25,000 nucleotides of DNA, taken from assembly GCA_012295275.1 (NCBI GenBank), contig CM022665.1:24896946-24921945 (forward strand). The letters are read 5' to 3'. Of this stretch, positions 8,161-19,201 are shown one piece after another. Made by a program: the position numbers and the translations under genes. The notes below the pieces were generated by a model. The model had not been told where the DNA came from, searched no databases, and saw only the letters and a program-made list of their open reading frames with translations. This DNA is from Chrysomallon squamiferum. Its lineage: Eukaryota; Mollusca; Gastropoda; Neomphalida; Peltospiridae. Position 1 is the first letter of the stretch, and each line of letters starts with the position of its first letter.

Positions 8161-8940
8161 CTGTATGTATATTTTATTACTTAATTATAAAATACGTAAT
8201 GTGCGCTATTTGTCTTTCGCTATAAGAATGTGTATGCGTGCGTATGTGATAACGTGTGTATTTATGTTCATAAGTGAGCACTTGTTTGTATAAAAGAAAT
8301 TTTTAGAACAAATCTATTTGCCGCCTAGTTTTTAACTAGTTTCACGTAATAATATCATTTGCTTACCTTCTGTAACATAAAAGAACAGGGAAACAGATTA
8401 ATGTAACACTGGTTAGAACGAGAAAACCCGTTCATCCAACTAATATTCTTTCATAAAAAAAAAAAACATTGGATGTTAAACAAATTATTTTATTCGTTCG
8501 GATAATAATCATATTTTGTTTGTTCTGCATGCATGCGTGCGTGTGGGCGTATGCATTTTCGTGTAGTTGTTCTGCAAGTCACGAAAAACAACATTCTAGT
8601 CATTCATTCATTCAGTAATATCTGTTATTGATTTTTTGGTGTTCTTCGATCGCTCGCACCTCATCCTATTAATGTAGCACTGAAATAATTACAAACTGGA
8701 CGAAATGACCTATCTGTACAAGTTGTAATTGTGTCATCGGGTTTCTCAGAACGGTGTTTAAGTGTAAAAGTGTTTCATTAGTCAGCAATTGATGCAGTAT
8801 ATTCTCAGTTATCAAATATCTACTTTATTAGAAAAAACGTTTGGAATGCATTTTGATGAAACTTTAAGCTAATATACACGCTATGTATATCCCTTGTTTT
8901 CATATTATTATTATTTCATCACGTTATCCTAAGCTACGTT
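8160..8940. other. Non-coding stretch, no gene seen
   Basis: AT-rich unique sequence with TGTG/TGCG-type cryptic repeats (8230-8290, 8528-8560) and a short ATTC array (8601-8615). No exon is supported. Confidence 0.45.
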
Positions 8941-8944
8941 GTGC

Positions 8945-9056
8945 TGTATTACTACTACTGCTAACACTACCACTACCACTACTACAACGACTACTAATAA
9001 TACTACTATTATTAGTAGCAGTAGTACTAGTAGTAGTAGTAGCAGTATTAGTGTTA
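8945..9056. repeat. ACT array switching to AGT array (self-complementary trinucleotide repeat)
   Basis: Imperfect ACT/CCACT units (8948-9010) change through ATTATT to AGT units (9013-9056). The two halves are reverse complements, so the block could fold on itself. Frames through it (Leu-, Thr- or Ser-rich) are repeat translation. Confidence 0.8.
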
Positions 9057-9246
9057 TTACATCTACAGAAAAAGCTACGGAATATTCCTGTCGCATAGCA
9101 GCCAGGGAAATGTTACATATTTCTAATTCCTGTAGACGAGAATAAATATTATGGCATTTGATAAACCAGTCGTAGTGAGTCTGGTTAGAACGGGAAATAC
9201 AGAGTGGGTGCCATTAGAAGTCATCGAGCGACTAGCCTGACCGTGT

Positions 9247-9338
9247 CAAAAAAAAAAAAAACTTTCATTTTTATTTATGTTTATATTTTATTTGATTTTG
9301 ATTCATTTTTATTTTATTTTATTTTATTTTATTTTATT

Positions 9339-9381
<43 letters not shown>

Positions 9382-9397
9382 TTTGTTTATTTATTTA
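9247..9397. repeat. Poly-A, ATTTT and TTTA arrays
   Basis: A 14-base A tract (9247-9260) is followed by ATTTT units (about 9306-9340) and a pure TTTA array of about 15 units to 9397. Confidence 0.9.
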
Positions 9398-9399
9398 AT

Positions 9400-9835
9400 A
9401 TTAATGCGGGTCATCTCACTGTTAAAAATTAAAAACTCCAAAAAAAAACAAAAAAATGTTCTGTTAGTGTATAATTAAATTAATTTCCACCAGAACCGCT
9501 TACTTGCATAATCCCCGTCCCCAACCACAAACCTCAGTCAGCCCCGCTATGATATCCCAGTCCTTCCATCCTAAACCTGCCGACAACATCCCGCACTATT
9601 AATTGCTTATTTGCGAGATAACCACTAGAAGAAGATGCCTGTTTGCTTCTAATTACCGACAGTATTGGCAAAAAGGTGAAACGGCTTGAACATGGGTTTC
9701 TATTAACACGCTACGTTATTTGGCCTGGAAACATAATGCACGTAACAACCCACGCCAATCACTTGTTCCATATCCAAGAACTCATCTGAGAGGGAAAAAA
9801 AAAAAAAAAAATAAAAAAATAAAAAAATAAAGTAC
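9400..9835. other. Unique sequence, slightly less AT-rich, no gene seen
   Basis: About 9490-9790 is C-rich on the plus strand and less repetitive than its surroundings. It has frequent stops and no splice-bounded frame. It ends in an A-rich tract (9795-9830). Confidence 0.4.
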
Positions 9836-9837
9836 AG

Positions 9838-9905
9838 GTGAGACTCGCTAGATCTCGCTGCCGTCTCCGTCATTCTCGGCAGTTCTCGTATTGACTGGCG
9901 TTCAG
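9838..9905 (+). other. Candidate 5' UTR exon ending in a consensus splice donor
   Basis: A CpG-rich stretch (seven CpG in about 70 bases, in strongly CpG-poor DNA) ends GCGTTCAG|GTAAGA with GT at 9906-9907. There is no ATG, so it would be non-coding. A second donor-like CAG|GTGAGA lies just upstream at 9838. Which downstream exon it joins is unknown; the candidate coding exon at 14236 is one possibility. Confidence 0.3.
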
Positions 9906-10024
9906 GTAAGACGATTATTCAAAACACGTTCGTCTTTCTCTTATTGTTGTTAGTATTATGAATGATATATATGTTGCGTATAATTCAATATGTAAAATTG
10001 TATGTGTGTAGATATGTATTTTAA

Positions 10025-10070
10025 TACATGATAATTTAATTACATATATATATAATTAAATTATCATGTA
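10025..10070. repeat. Perfect 18-bp inverted repeat with 10-base AT loop
   Basis: The left arm TACATGATAATTTAATTA (10025-10042) is the exact reverse complement of 10053-10070, with loop CATATATATA. It could extrude as a hairpin, or be the core of a short MITE; no flanking target duplication was seen. Confidence 0.9.
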
Positions 10071-10170
10071 GCAATTTTTGTATTTGAATATAAGTCAGTA
10101 TTTTATAAAATTTCAGTATATAATGTTGAATAAAATAATAATGTAATGACTAACCGTATATATTCATCTA

Positions 10171-10242
10171 TGATTATAAACAGTTGGTACTTAGTCTGAC
10201 GACTAGCAAATGACATAATCTGAACATACATTTACATTCAAT

Positions 10243-10247
<5 letters not shown>
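10171..10247 (-). repeat. Dispersed repeat, copy 2, inverted, next to a TG array
   Basis: This is the inverted partner of 6961-7037. The TG array at 10243-10273 corresponds to the CA side of copy 1. The flank on the far side of the microsatellite (TTTGAGAGAGACAGACAAAA) does not match copy 1, so the shared unit ends at or in the microsatellite. Confidence 0.85.
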
Positions 10248-10273
<26 letters not shown>

Positions 10274-10276
<3 letters not shown>

Positions 10277-10776
10277 AGAGAGACAGACAAAACAAATGTA
10301 ATAGCTGGTACGTGAAACAATAATTTATTATGTATATTTGAATATAACTGTATAACGAAAAGCATAAAGCATATATAATTGAATGTGTAAATTTCAACAT
10401 ATTTATCGATTAATTTTATTTTGTTTTTCGATTCAGTTATTTTCTTTCATTATTTACGAGTTTTACTTTGTTGTACTAAAATTAATAGTTATTGCTCAAG
10501 TACTTTGTTTTATTTTAATTTATTATTTATGGTTTCCGTGGCGGGGTTAGTAATCAGATTTGTTCAGCTATTTACTTTTTTAAATTAAATATTCTTTCTT
10601 TTTGTGTTCTCATATTTAAGCAACGTTTCTCTGATGTTAAATAGAGTGAAGTTATTTATCAAAACTTGAAGTGTATAAAGTGCGTAAATCGATTCTACCT
10701 AGGATAGTCTGTTCATCAAAGCATTTTCTCTTGCATAAATGTCAGGTTGTATAGCACTGTGCATGTTAAAATTTGG

Positions 10777-10830
<54 letters not shown>

Positions 10831-11195
10831 ACGAAATGCAAGCAAATAAAATAGCGAAAAATATAAAGCTGAATTTACCAGTCCCCGTTTTGTTTTTCTC
10901 TTGAACGAGTAAAACTGATAAAATATACAATGCATAAAGCTACTACGTTTATTTTTTTTAAATTTAATTTTATTTCAAATATTATTCTAAATTATAAAAA
11001 TAAAATAAAAAAATAAAATAAAATAAAACACAGTAAAATAAAATAAAATAAATTAAAAGAAAATAGAATTAAGCGAAAGAAAGAAGGCTTCACATATCTG
11101 TCACCTAATGTTTTGTTTATTTTGTTTATTCGTCTTCTGTTATTAGTTAACAGTGGTGTTTCTTTTCCTTCGTTTGGAATTCGATTCTAACCCTT
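10274..11195. other. Non-coding stretch with a 47-base T tract
   Basis: The longest homopolymer in the window (10781-10827) is here, along with AAAAT arrays (about 10995-11055). The Lys-rich minus-strand frame across it is repeat translation. No exon is supported. Confidence 0.5.
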
Positions 11196-11199
11196 TTCC

Positions 11200-11373
11200 T
11201 CTGGCCGTCTTTAGTTCAATGTTCCAGATATCACTTGAGGAGTGATAGGTTGCAAGATCAAATCCTGGGTGTACCAAATTCGCTATTCATTCATTTAACC
11301 AGAACACTACACTAGTATCAAAGATATCGTGTAAAAGACCCTTTGGTTATAATGAGCAAGAGTTTCCCACAAA

Positions 11374-11404
<31 letters not shown>
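11200..11404 (+). mobile_element. tRNA-derived SINE with AAAT tail
   Basis: A box A-like TAGTTCAATGT (11212-11222) and a box B-like AGATCAAATCC (11255-11265, 9 of 11 to the GGTTCRANTCC consensus) are about 43 bases apart, the spacing of an internal RNA polymerase III promoter. An unrelated body and an AAAT-repeat tail (about 11369-11404) follow. The 5' end is approximate and no target duplication was confirmed. Confidence 0.6.
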
Positions 11405-11429
11405 GAAAATAATTTTAAATAAATGAATG

Positions 11430-11500
11430 AATTGTTATTTAAATACCAAAGACACCATGTAAAAGATCTCTTGGTTATAGTCAGCAAAGTAATGTAACGG
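11430..11500 (+). mobile_element. Second, partial copy of the SINE 3' body
   Basis: Bases 11444-11489 align with 11316-11361 of the SINE (about 35 of 46 identical, no gaps). The tRNA-like head is missing. It lies right after the AAAT tail of the first copy, so it is either a head-less dimer or an older insertion target. Confidence 0.5.
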
Positions 11501-13063
11501 CAGCTTGTTTCGTTTCTGCTACTGTAATTTTAAAATTTAACGACTGAAACTTAACATTTGTGAATATGAAAATATTTTGATCTTTAAAAGAACAATTCTA
11601 TGTATTTTATTTATTTATTTATTAAAAAAATAAAAGTTGTCCCAGAAACGTCGATCAGTGTCCGCCTGTAATAAACAGAAAGTTCACGAATTACCACAAA
11701 TGTCCATCTTTAAAGTTGACCAGCGGCCGGACGAGTAAATGCTTTAATACAATTAATTATGCTTCAGAGTTGTAATTTTACTGTTTTGAGGTCACTTATC
11801 ATCACTTACAACAAAGCATGACAGTAAAATAATATTATTACAAAAAAACAGGTGAATGCCACCATTTTAAACCTTTATAACTGAAGTTATAACATCATCG
11901 CAAATGTGGCCGGGCGATAGCTTATTTGTTCTTACGCTAGAAGAAACTTCAGAGAAAACAGACCCGTCCTTTATGCGATGACGTCACAATTACAGAATTC
12001 TGGCGGCTGTTTAAGGTGGTTTTTTTTTTGTAGGTGTTTTTTTGTAGTTTTTCTTTTTCTTAAACTGAACTCATTTGTTGTTTGCTTCGTTATTGAAATT
12101 GGTCGGTAAAAAGAAACACTTTAAAACTAAATTTAGAAGTGTACAGAATATATTTAGACTTTTTCTGCATCTCTCCACAGATACACTTAAAAAAATGTTT
12201 CTACAATATCGCTTATCTATTCATATAATGCATGCACGTCTTGGATCCACGCAAGCATACTACCACTAATCTCTAGAATTCATTCTGTTTTCGGTTTTTT
12301 GTGACGTCATTTTGTAGGAAAAATAGTAAAGAGAGAGAGAGAGAAGGAAAAAGAGAGAAGAGAGAGAGAGAGAGAAACTTGAAAAATTAATTGATCCAAT
12401 AAATCATTGCAATGATGCCGTGTCCTCAGTCTGACAAGAGTTTGTTTTTACATTTCTGTGTACGATGTTGCGTCATGGAACAAAAATATTGCCTAGGAAT
12501 ATTCATCACCATAAGCTTGTTAATTTATTGTCATACTTTATTATGAGCTAAGGCTGTTGGGAGATAATAATGATTAAGATAGTAACTTGAAAGTATACAA
12601 AATGCATTATTTATTTATTTACTTACTTACTTATTTATTGTCCATTGGTATCACTTGAGATACACTTTAAGAGTTCGCCTGCCCTGGATATACTTCTTGT
12701 CACTGTCATAAATCTCCACTGTAGATCGAAACGTACCCGAGTCTTATAAATAACAAAAACAAATCAATGATGCGTAGATTGAAATCAATATTGACCAACG
12801 ATGTGGGATATTAGCTTCGTTGTAGTCTTAATTATTAACCGGATCGAGCTCCCCATCAGAAACACCGACAGAAAAAACAAAACAACAGAGAGGCACTTAA
12901 TTAAAAAAAAAAAAAAAAAAAACATCGAGCTAATCTATAGAGATCTAAAACTGTACTGAAATTAAAATTTCTATTTTATTATAATATAGCTTGCGTTGGC
13001 GGTTTCTGAGTGTAGTCTGATGCTATTTTGTTTTGTGTTTTAATTTTGAATTATTTTTCCCTC

Positions 13064-13099
<36 letters not shown>

Positions 13100-13735
13100 T
13101 TTATTTTGGTTAATTATTGTAATTAATAAATTTTCTGAAGGTAACTTTTAGGGCAGTAAGGCAATAAATCATACTCCACTGTTAGCTGATTTATATCTTT
13201 TTTTCTATTATTCTTCGGATCTTTAACTCTTTTTAAAGTTATTTATTAACTGAAGTTAAAAAGAAAAGAAAAAACCTGTGAATGAGAATGTGTGCATGTG
13301 TGTTTGTGTGTGTGTGTGTGAGAGAGAGAGAGAGTTTAGTATAGTGTGTTTTTGCTATTAATGATGTTGTTGTTTTTCAGATTGATCCAACGTGTTTATT
13401 TATTCAGCTTTATTTCGTTAACCTTCGAAATCCTCGTCATAACGTTACGTCTGTGTGAAAATAGTTAATAAACAGTGTGTTTTTTTCTCTTTTACTTGTC
13501 ATACTACGTATTTTTCAACACGAAGTTTATACGTCATTGGAATCTTTCCAATTTGGGCAACCCGACTTACCATTATCTTTTGAATCTAATATTTCGAATA
13601 ATAATAATAAAAAATAAAAATAAAAAATAAAAAATTTATTATATCTATATTAAAAAAACAAACAAAAAAAAAAACAAACAAAAAAACACAACAACATATA
13701 ATCAACAATTTTCCTTCAACAAATGTTCCGTCCTT
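11500..13735. other. Non-coding stretch with microsatellites and two TGACGTCA octamers
   Basis: Octamers are at 11979-11986 and 12302-12309. Repeats are a GA array (12331-12375), an A tract (12903-12922), a 34-base T tract (13065-13098) and a compound GT-GA array (13304-13334). A TTTTTCAG acceptor-like site at about 13380 has no donor partner. No supported exon. Confidence 0.45.
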
Positions 13736-13739
13736 CTTT

Positions 13740-14167
13740 TCACAGATTACCTCACGTAGACGTCACGGCTTCTTGAAGCTCAAACTTCTTCAGTGACAGG
13801 GAGGAAGAGAAAAGAAAATCGCTTCTATCATAAGCCTGTTTTGAGAGCCAATCGGTAACTAGCCACGCTTCGTGCGGGATAGACGCGTCAGACTCGTTCA
13901 AGATGAAACAGACATTGCCAATTCCTCGCCAAGATACGCATGGGAGTACGTAGACACGGGATCTCTGCTAACAGTGGGATAAAGACGAACGTAATATCAA
14001 GTTTAGCCGAGATAACGTGAAATAGATTCACTTGGTGCGTTTTAAAAAAGGATATTTCAAATATATGTATATGTATATGTATATGCATATTTTTTTTAAA
14101 CTTCGGACAAAAAAGTGCAGAGAGTTTTAAAGGGAGGTGCAGCAAGTTCTATTTGATTCTGCCAGCG

Positions 14168-14170
<3 letters not shown>
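13740..14170 (+). promoter_or_regulatory. CpG-enriched stretch upstream of the candidate secreted-protein exon, possible promoter/5' UTR
   Basis: There are around 20 CpG within about 350 bases, with CCAAT (13848-13852) and GACGTCAC (13759-13766). It lies directly upstream of the signal-peptide exon at 14236. A 29-base T tract (14171-14199) separates the two and could instead be the polypyrimidine tract of an intron end. No TATA box was identified. Confidence 0.3.
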
Positions 14171-14202
<32 letters not shown>

Positions 14203-14235
14203 TTTCATGTTTGTGTATGGTTACTGAGTTTTACG

Positions 14236-14361
14236 ATGAATGGATACCTGTTGTTCAGTGTTTTGACATTATCATGGACTTTATCCATCACTGTTGCGTC
14301 ATCGGCGGAGAATTTAGGATTTGTGACGACGGTTAGATGTCGAGTGAACTGTTTGAAATCG
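14236..14361 (+). CDS. Candidate first coding exon of a secreted or membrane protein (42 codons, then splice donor)
   Basis: The ATG has A at -3. The 42 codons give a hydrophobic signal peptide (MNGYLLFSVLTLSWTLSITV, then ASSA with likely cleavage near residue 24) followed by ENLGFVTTVRCRVNCLKS. The frame ends exactly at a codon boundary on TCG|GTGAGT, a strong donor (GT at 14362-14363). Continuing past it gives only Lys-rich sequence. The mature start, with an R-C-x3-C-L motif, recalls the start of the cysteine-rich region of anosmin-1 (KAL1 family). That is a weak resemblance over about ten residues and I do not assign it. The following exon was not found in the window. Confidence 0.4.
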
Positions 14362-14363
14362 GT

Positions 14364-16092
14364 GAGTATTAAATTTAATCTTACTTTAACAGGTGCTGAA
14401 AAATTAAAACGAAAGAAGAAAACGTTCTAAACAAACAAAAGTTTTATAATATAATAAACTAACAAATATTCACGCTTAAAGTAATGAGGCCACAAATTCT
14501 GGATATTGTTTACAACAAAGCATAGAATGGGATTAAATGTTACGATGGTAAACAGTCCAGCACAATCGCGTAACATGCATACAGACACACGGACGCGCCA
14601 GTATTTACTCATAAAGCTGTTAATATTTTAAACAGATCCGTTATTTATTTATTTATTTATACGCAGATAGCAAGGTAGATTTATTACCTATAGAATACAG
14701 TTATTTCATTTATAATTCCATTCATGTAATATCTTACTGGCATCATCCTAAAACAAACGAACAAATAAATAAAACAAAATAAAATAAATGAAATGAAATG
14801 AAATGTAGAAACGGTAGCGACAAGTTTATGAAACTGTCAAACCAACGCTGTAACAAACTCAAGACGAAATGAACTTATTTTGGCACTTCAGTAATGCTGT
14901 TTGTACGTTAAAAAGAATTATAATATTAATCATATAGGCATTATTTAGATAAAAAAATATATATATATTATCTAACTCAAGCAAACATTTTCGGTGACTT
15001 GTTTTGGCTATCTGAGCTTCTGTTCATTTTTTTTGTTTTACTTTTCTAAAACGACCTGCAAGCTGAAAGTAATAAAAAGGTAACAGAGAAAATGTATCAA
15101 GACTGACTGGCATTAGCAGATGATGATAACAAAACGGAACAATTGTTTTTTAAAAAAAAAGAAGAAGAAGAAGAAAAAACGTTAAACAACTTGATAATAT
15201 ACAGAGTTAAACTGCAATAAAACTTTAATCTTTAAACACGGTTTTGGGGGGATTTTTTTTTTTTTTTTTTTTTTCTTAATACTTACAGTGATTTTAAAAT
15301 GCATTAAACAGATCGAAAAGAAATTTTAAATATTTTTTATTAGCTGTATTATTTTAACATTACATAAAACTATTTGCATAGGAATTAGGCCTCTATAATT
15401 TAGTTTTGTAGAAAACACAGTACCAGATTTTATTTTAAGCTCTTATTAGTGGGCTTCTATTCGTTCAGATTAAAACACGGTCAACGTGGGTGTCTGACAG
15501 TTGTATTGTTTTTTTCTGTAATAGATGGCAGATTCCCAGCTTATGTGGGCATGAGTTATTTTCACGTTTCTATCAGGTAACTGTTTGAACTTGCTTGTCG
15601 AAGGGACGGACAGTTTGACTTTGGTCAGAAGGTTCTACTATATCTAAGATCAGTGTATTTACATTATACATATATTTATTCGATTAAACGAGGGAATCGA
15701 GACATACTCACAGACAATGTTTATCGCTGCCAGTTTGCTTTGTTACTCGAATTTCAACAACAACAACAACAAAATTCTTTATATTCTCATTCTTTGAAGT
15801 GTACTTACAAAAAACAACATGCACTCCGTGTCACTTGTTAAGACGGTAATCGTGTACTCGTAATGCAATTTAGTACAGAACCTACCTTCTCTGCGAATAG
15901 ACTGAGTTACACTCATAAACGAAAAGGAAACGTATTCAGCAAACGTAGATAGATTAATTGCCGTTTGCTTTACACCATTATTTCACTTAACCGTTAACAA
16001 ACCTGGTTCCTGGGCAAGGATTCACCGGTGATTGAAAGCCGATATTGTTAATTATTCAGTTAAAAGGATATTATAAATATCGAACGTTTTTG

Positions 16093-16126
<34 letters not shown>

Positions 16127-16865
16127 GAAAAGGACTAAGTAAAGTGCTGAAGTGCTGATTTAATTCTAGGAGTGGCTTTCCGCGCTCTCTGGCCCGTAAC
16201 CTTGAATGTAGGATGACTAAAGAGAATGTTTTGCGAGTTTTATTCCGTCTTCCGTGGTTGTTTTAGCCAAACACGTGTCCAGTATATTTTGATATATAAT
16301 TTTTTATATGGTTTTCAGGCCTGCGTGGAGTAAAATTTAAGTATGTGCGAACGGCAGAGAAAACATTCTTTTTACGTAACCAAAATAGTAATTAAATAAC
16401 ATCAGTATAAATATAAATATTAGTCATTGTTCTAAATTTATTATTTGCAGACACTTATGCTTGTAAATTTGGCTAAAAAAAAAAAAAAAAAAAAGAAGAA
16501 AAAAAACGATAGTGATAAAGTAGTCATCCGTTAACTACGTAACTGAAATGAACCTCTTAATTAAGTGGATCTATTTTAGATATATATATATCTTCTTTAT
16601 TTTTATTTTTTTTCTCTCTTTAACTTAATTGAATGCAGCATTAATTAACATGAGAAAGTAACTTACTGTAGTTTAAACAACAATGATGACGATATAATAT
16701 GATAATATAATATTTATCGAAGCAAAATATTTTATTTAACTCTTTACAAATAATAATAATAATAATAATAATAATAGTAATAATAATAATGATAATGATA
16801 ATAATAATAAAGACGTAGATAATAATCGCTATAATTCTAATGGTAATATAGTAACGAGTCATTTT
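14364..16865. other. Possible intron or intergenic sequence, no further exon supported
   Basis: It has TTTA units (14639-14660), a 22-base T tract (15253-15274), A tracts (16093-16124, 16475-16494) and an AAT array (16750-16809). An acceptor-like CTGTAATAG at 15515-15523 is followed by a frame that stops within ten codons. A CAA run (15758-15772) gives a short Gln stretch. Confidence 0.45.
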
Positions 16866-16871
16866 TGGCTA

Positions 16872-17144
16872 TTGAAAACGTCAAGACGGTTCAAACTTAG
16901 ACCAGGACGGAGTGGAGGAACAATAGTGTGTACTGTATTACCCAGATTTGTGTTATCCTCAGTCTCACAGGAGCTGATAAACTTACAAATGTTATCAGTC
17001 TCAGTCACAGCAGCGCGCCGCTTAATGTCTCAAAAAGATTATTTCCCAGAGGGTTGTTTACACGATGATGATCGTGTGAGAAAATACTTCCAGGCATCCC
17101 CAGCTTTACCTTGGACACTACTGCAGCGATTTCTTTGTTTTTAA
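16872..17144 (+). other. Open stretch of 90 codons, unrecognised, possible exon or GC-richer non-coding block
   Basis: The block at about 16880-17140 is GC-richer and free of simple repeats. The plus frame (starting MKTSRRFKLRPGRSGGTIVC) has mixed composition without a signal peptide, membrane segment or domain known to me. On the minus strand a GTAAGT donor motif lies at about 16989-16984. Strand and coding status are undecided. Confidence 0.15.
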
Positions 17145-17149
17145 ATCGT

Positions 17150-19100
17150 TAATTTGGTGATGGTGGTGGTGGTAGTGGTAGTAGTAGTAGTAACAGCAGT
17201 AGCAGCACGAAAGGGAGCAACAACAGTAGCAGTAGTCGCACTAATTGTTTTTCTAATTTAGATGACGATGTTGATTTAGTCGAATATCAGTTTTTGTTAC
17301 CAAAGAGTTTACCACTTCTTCTATCCATGCAGTAATCGATAGTTTGCTAGGCTAAAATGACCACGAGAATCGGTTTTGTTACTTTTTGAATGCGGAATTA
17401 ACTGAAAACGAATTAAGTTTTCTTGTATTAAAATTTAAAAGGTATTACCTTTTTTTCGTAAGAAACTAAACAAACAAACGAAAAAAAAAAACCAACAAAC
17501 AATAATGAAGAAAATGTCTATACGGGTTCATATGATTTATATATTGCAGCCTCCAACTATATGGAAACTTTATTAGCACCGCATTAGTTACCAAAAGACT
17601 ATAATATATCATATCTAAATTAAAATTAAAAAGGAATCTACCAAAAAAAAAAAAAAAAAAAAAAAAAATCGACAATAAAAAAAACACCAATAACAGCCTA
17701 AACTAATTACAGTAACAAGACAATATAATTATCGTACTGTATGTCCGAATATCAGAATGTGCAAACTAAAAGACCTAATTAACATAATTTATGATTCATA
17801 ATTCGTAGCAGAATAACAGAAGAATTTGGTACGATGAATTTTTAATATATATTTTTTTGGTTGATAACTTCTTCATATTATAGTTGGTCTGCAGCTGGTA
17901 TTCAGCTTATGTGTCGCAGACATGATCTTCAAAGCACGGGTGTAATGCTATACGTTTTATCATTTCATCACACTGCAATAAGCAAAACAAGTTTTCAAAC
18001 ACGTCATGGCTTTTGACCGTTATCTCGTATAACGCTGCACGGCTTTCGGTTTGCTGCTGGCCAAACTCTGATAACAGGGATCTATCTTAGACACTTTAAC
18101 ATGGCGATGTAAACCTTAGCACTATGAAAACAGCAGCCGTTAAAAACAGACACGCCTCGATAATAAAAACTTCATTTACTTTTTATTATTCAGAGAATAT
18201 CTGAGGGAAATGTTGATTTTGTGTTAGAACGTCATTCAATCCGTTCAAGACAGAAGGCCATTGCGAAGTCCGAACCATATAGACAGACATGTACACATAT
18301 GCCCAGACTCACAAACATACGTACGCATATACACACCACCACTCTCTTTATTTTATTTTATTAGTAACACATTTTTACACAATTAGAAATTATTATTAAT
18401 AATTTCCACATATCGTGCTAATCAGGAATGTACAGCTATTACAAGTAATTTCTAAAAATGTCAGTGAAAACACATCTCGTGTTTCTTTGTTGGCTGATTT
18501 TATAGACTTCTTTTTTATCTATAGATTACAGGTTAAGAATCTCTGATTCAGCATATTATTTTTACTGCTTAATTCATTTTGTGTACTTTCATGTGATAGT
18601 TTTATTTGTTCTTGACACAACCTTTGCTAATAATAGTTTGACAGTAAAAATTAAAGGCGAAGAAGATACGTACTAGCTGCCATCCGTTGTTTTTTTCCTT
18701 GACGATGTAGTGTACATAAAAATGGTAAAAAAGAAAGAATTGGTAAAAGACTGAGTAAATTATTTATTGCCGTTTTAACGTATTTTAATTTATCTGTTAT
18801 TGTTTCAAAAAAAAAAAAATTCCGGTGAACATATTACTTTTAAATAACTGCATTTTCAGCAAGTCATTGTATATTAAAACAATTCCACAAAACAATAAGC
18901 TGTCTGACCGGACTCAGCTCATCTTTTTTGGAATGTTTTCATTGTAGAAATGCCCCCAGGGTGTCACTTTGCATCAGTTCGTTTGATAACATCACTCACC
19001 AGATGTTAGCTGAAGTTAGGGGGCGCTTGCGGACAGATTTTCGTGATAATTACGACCTCCCCATACCGCCCCTTCTGTTTTTATCAATTGTGAACTACGT
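17150..19100. other. Non-coding stretch, one exon-like patch near 18.95-19.1 kb
   Basis: A GGT/AGT/CAG trinucleotide block (17157-17240), a 26-base A tract (17643-17668) and unique AT-rich DNA. From 18928 to 19104 the sequence is GC-richer with a 59-codon plus frame, and on the minus strand CATCTG|GTGAGT (GT at 18999-18998) looks like a donor. Neither reading gives a recognisable protein. Confidence 0.35.
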
Positions 19101-19104
19101 CATG

Positions 19105-19105
<1 letters not shown>

Positions 19106-19197
<92 letters not shown>
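19106..19197. repeat. CT dinucleotide array, about 46 units
   Basis: Pure CT on the plus strand (GA on the minus). The Leu-Ser frame through it is repeat translation. Confidence 0.98.

Positions 19198-19201
<4 letters not shown>

Noticed and set aside
11178-11200. A second tRNA-like box B on the minus strand just before the SINE
   Set aside because: The match to GGTTCGAATCC is poor and no box A lies at the right distance.
15515-15570. Exon starting at the CTGTAATAG acceptor
   Set aside because: The frame with ATG stops after nine codons and no donor follows.
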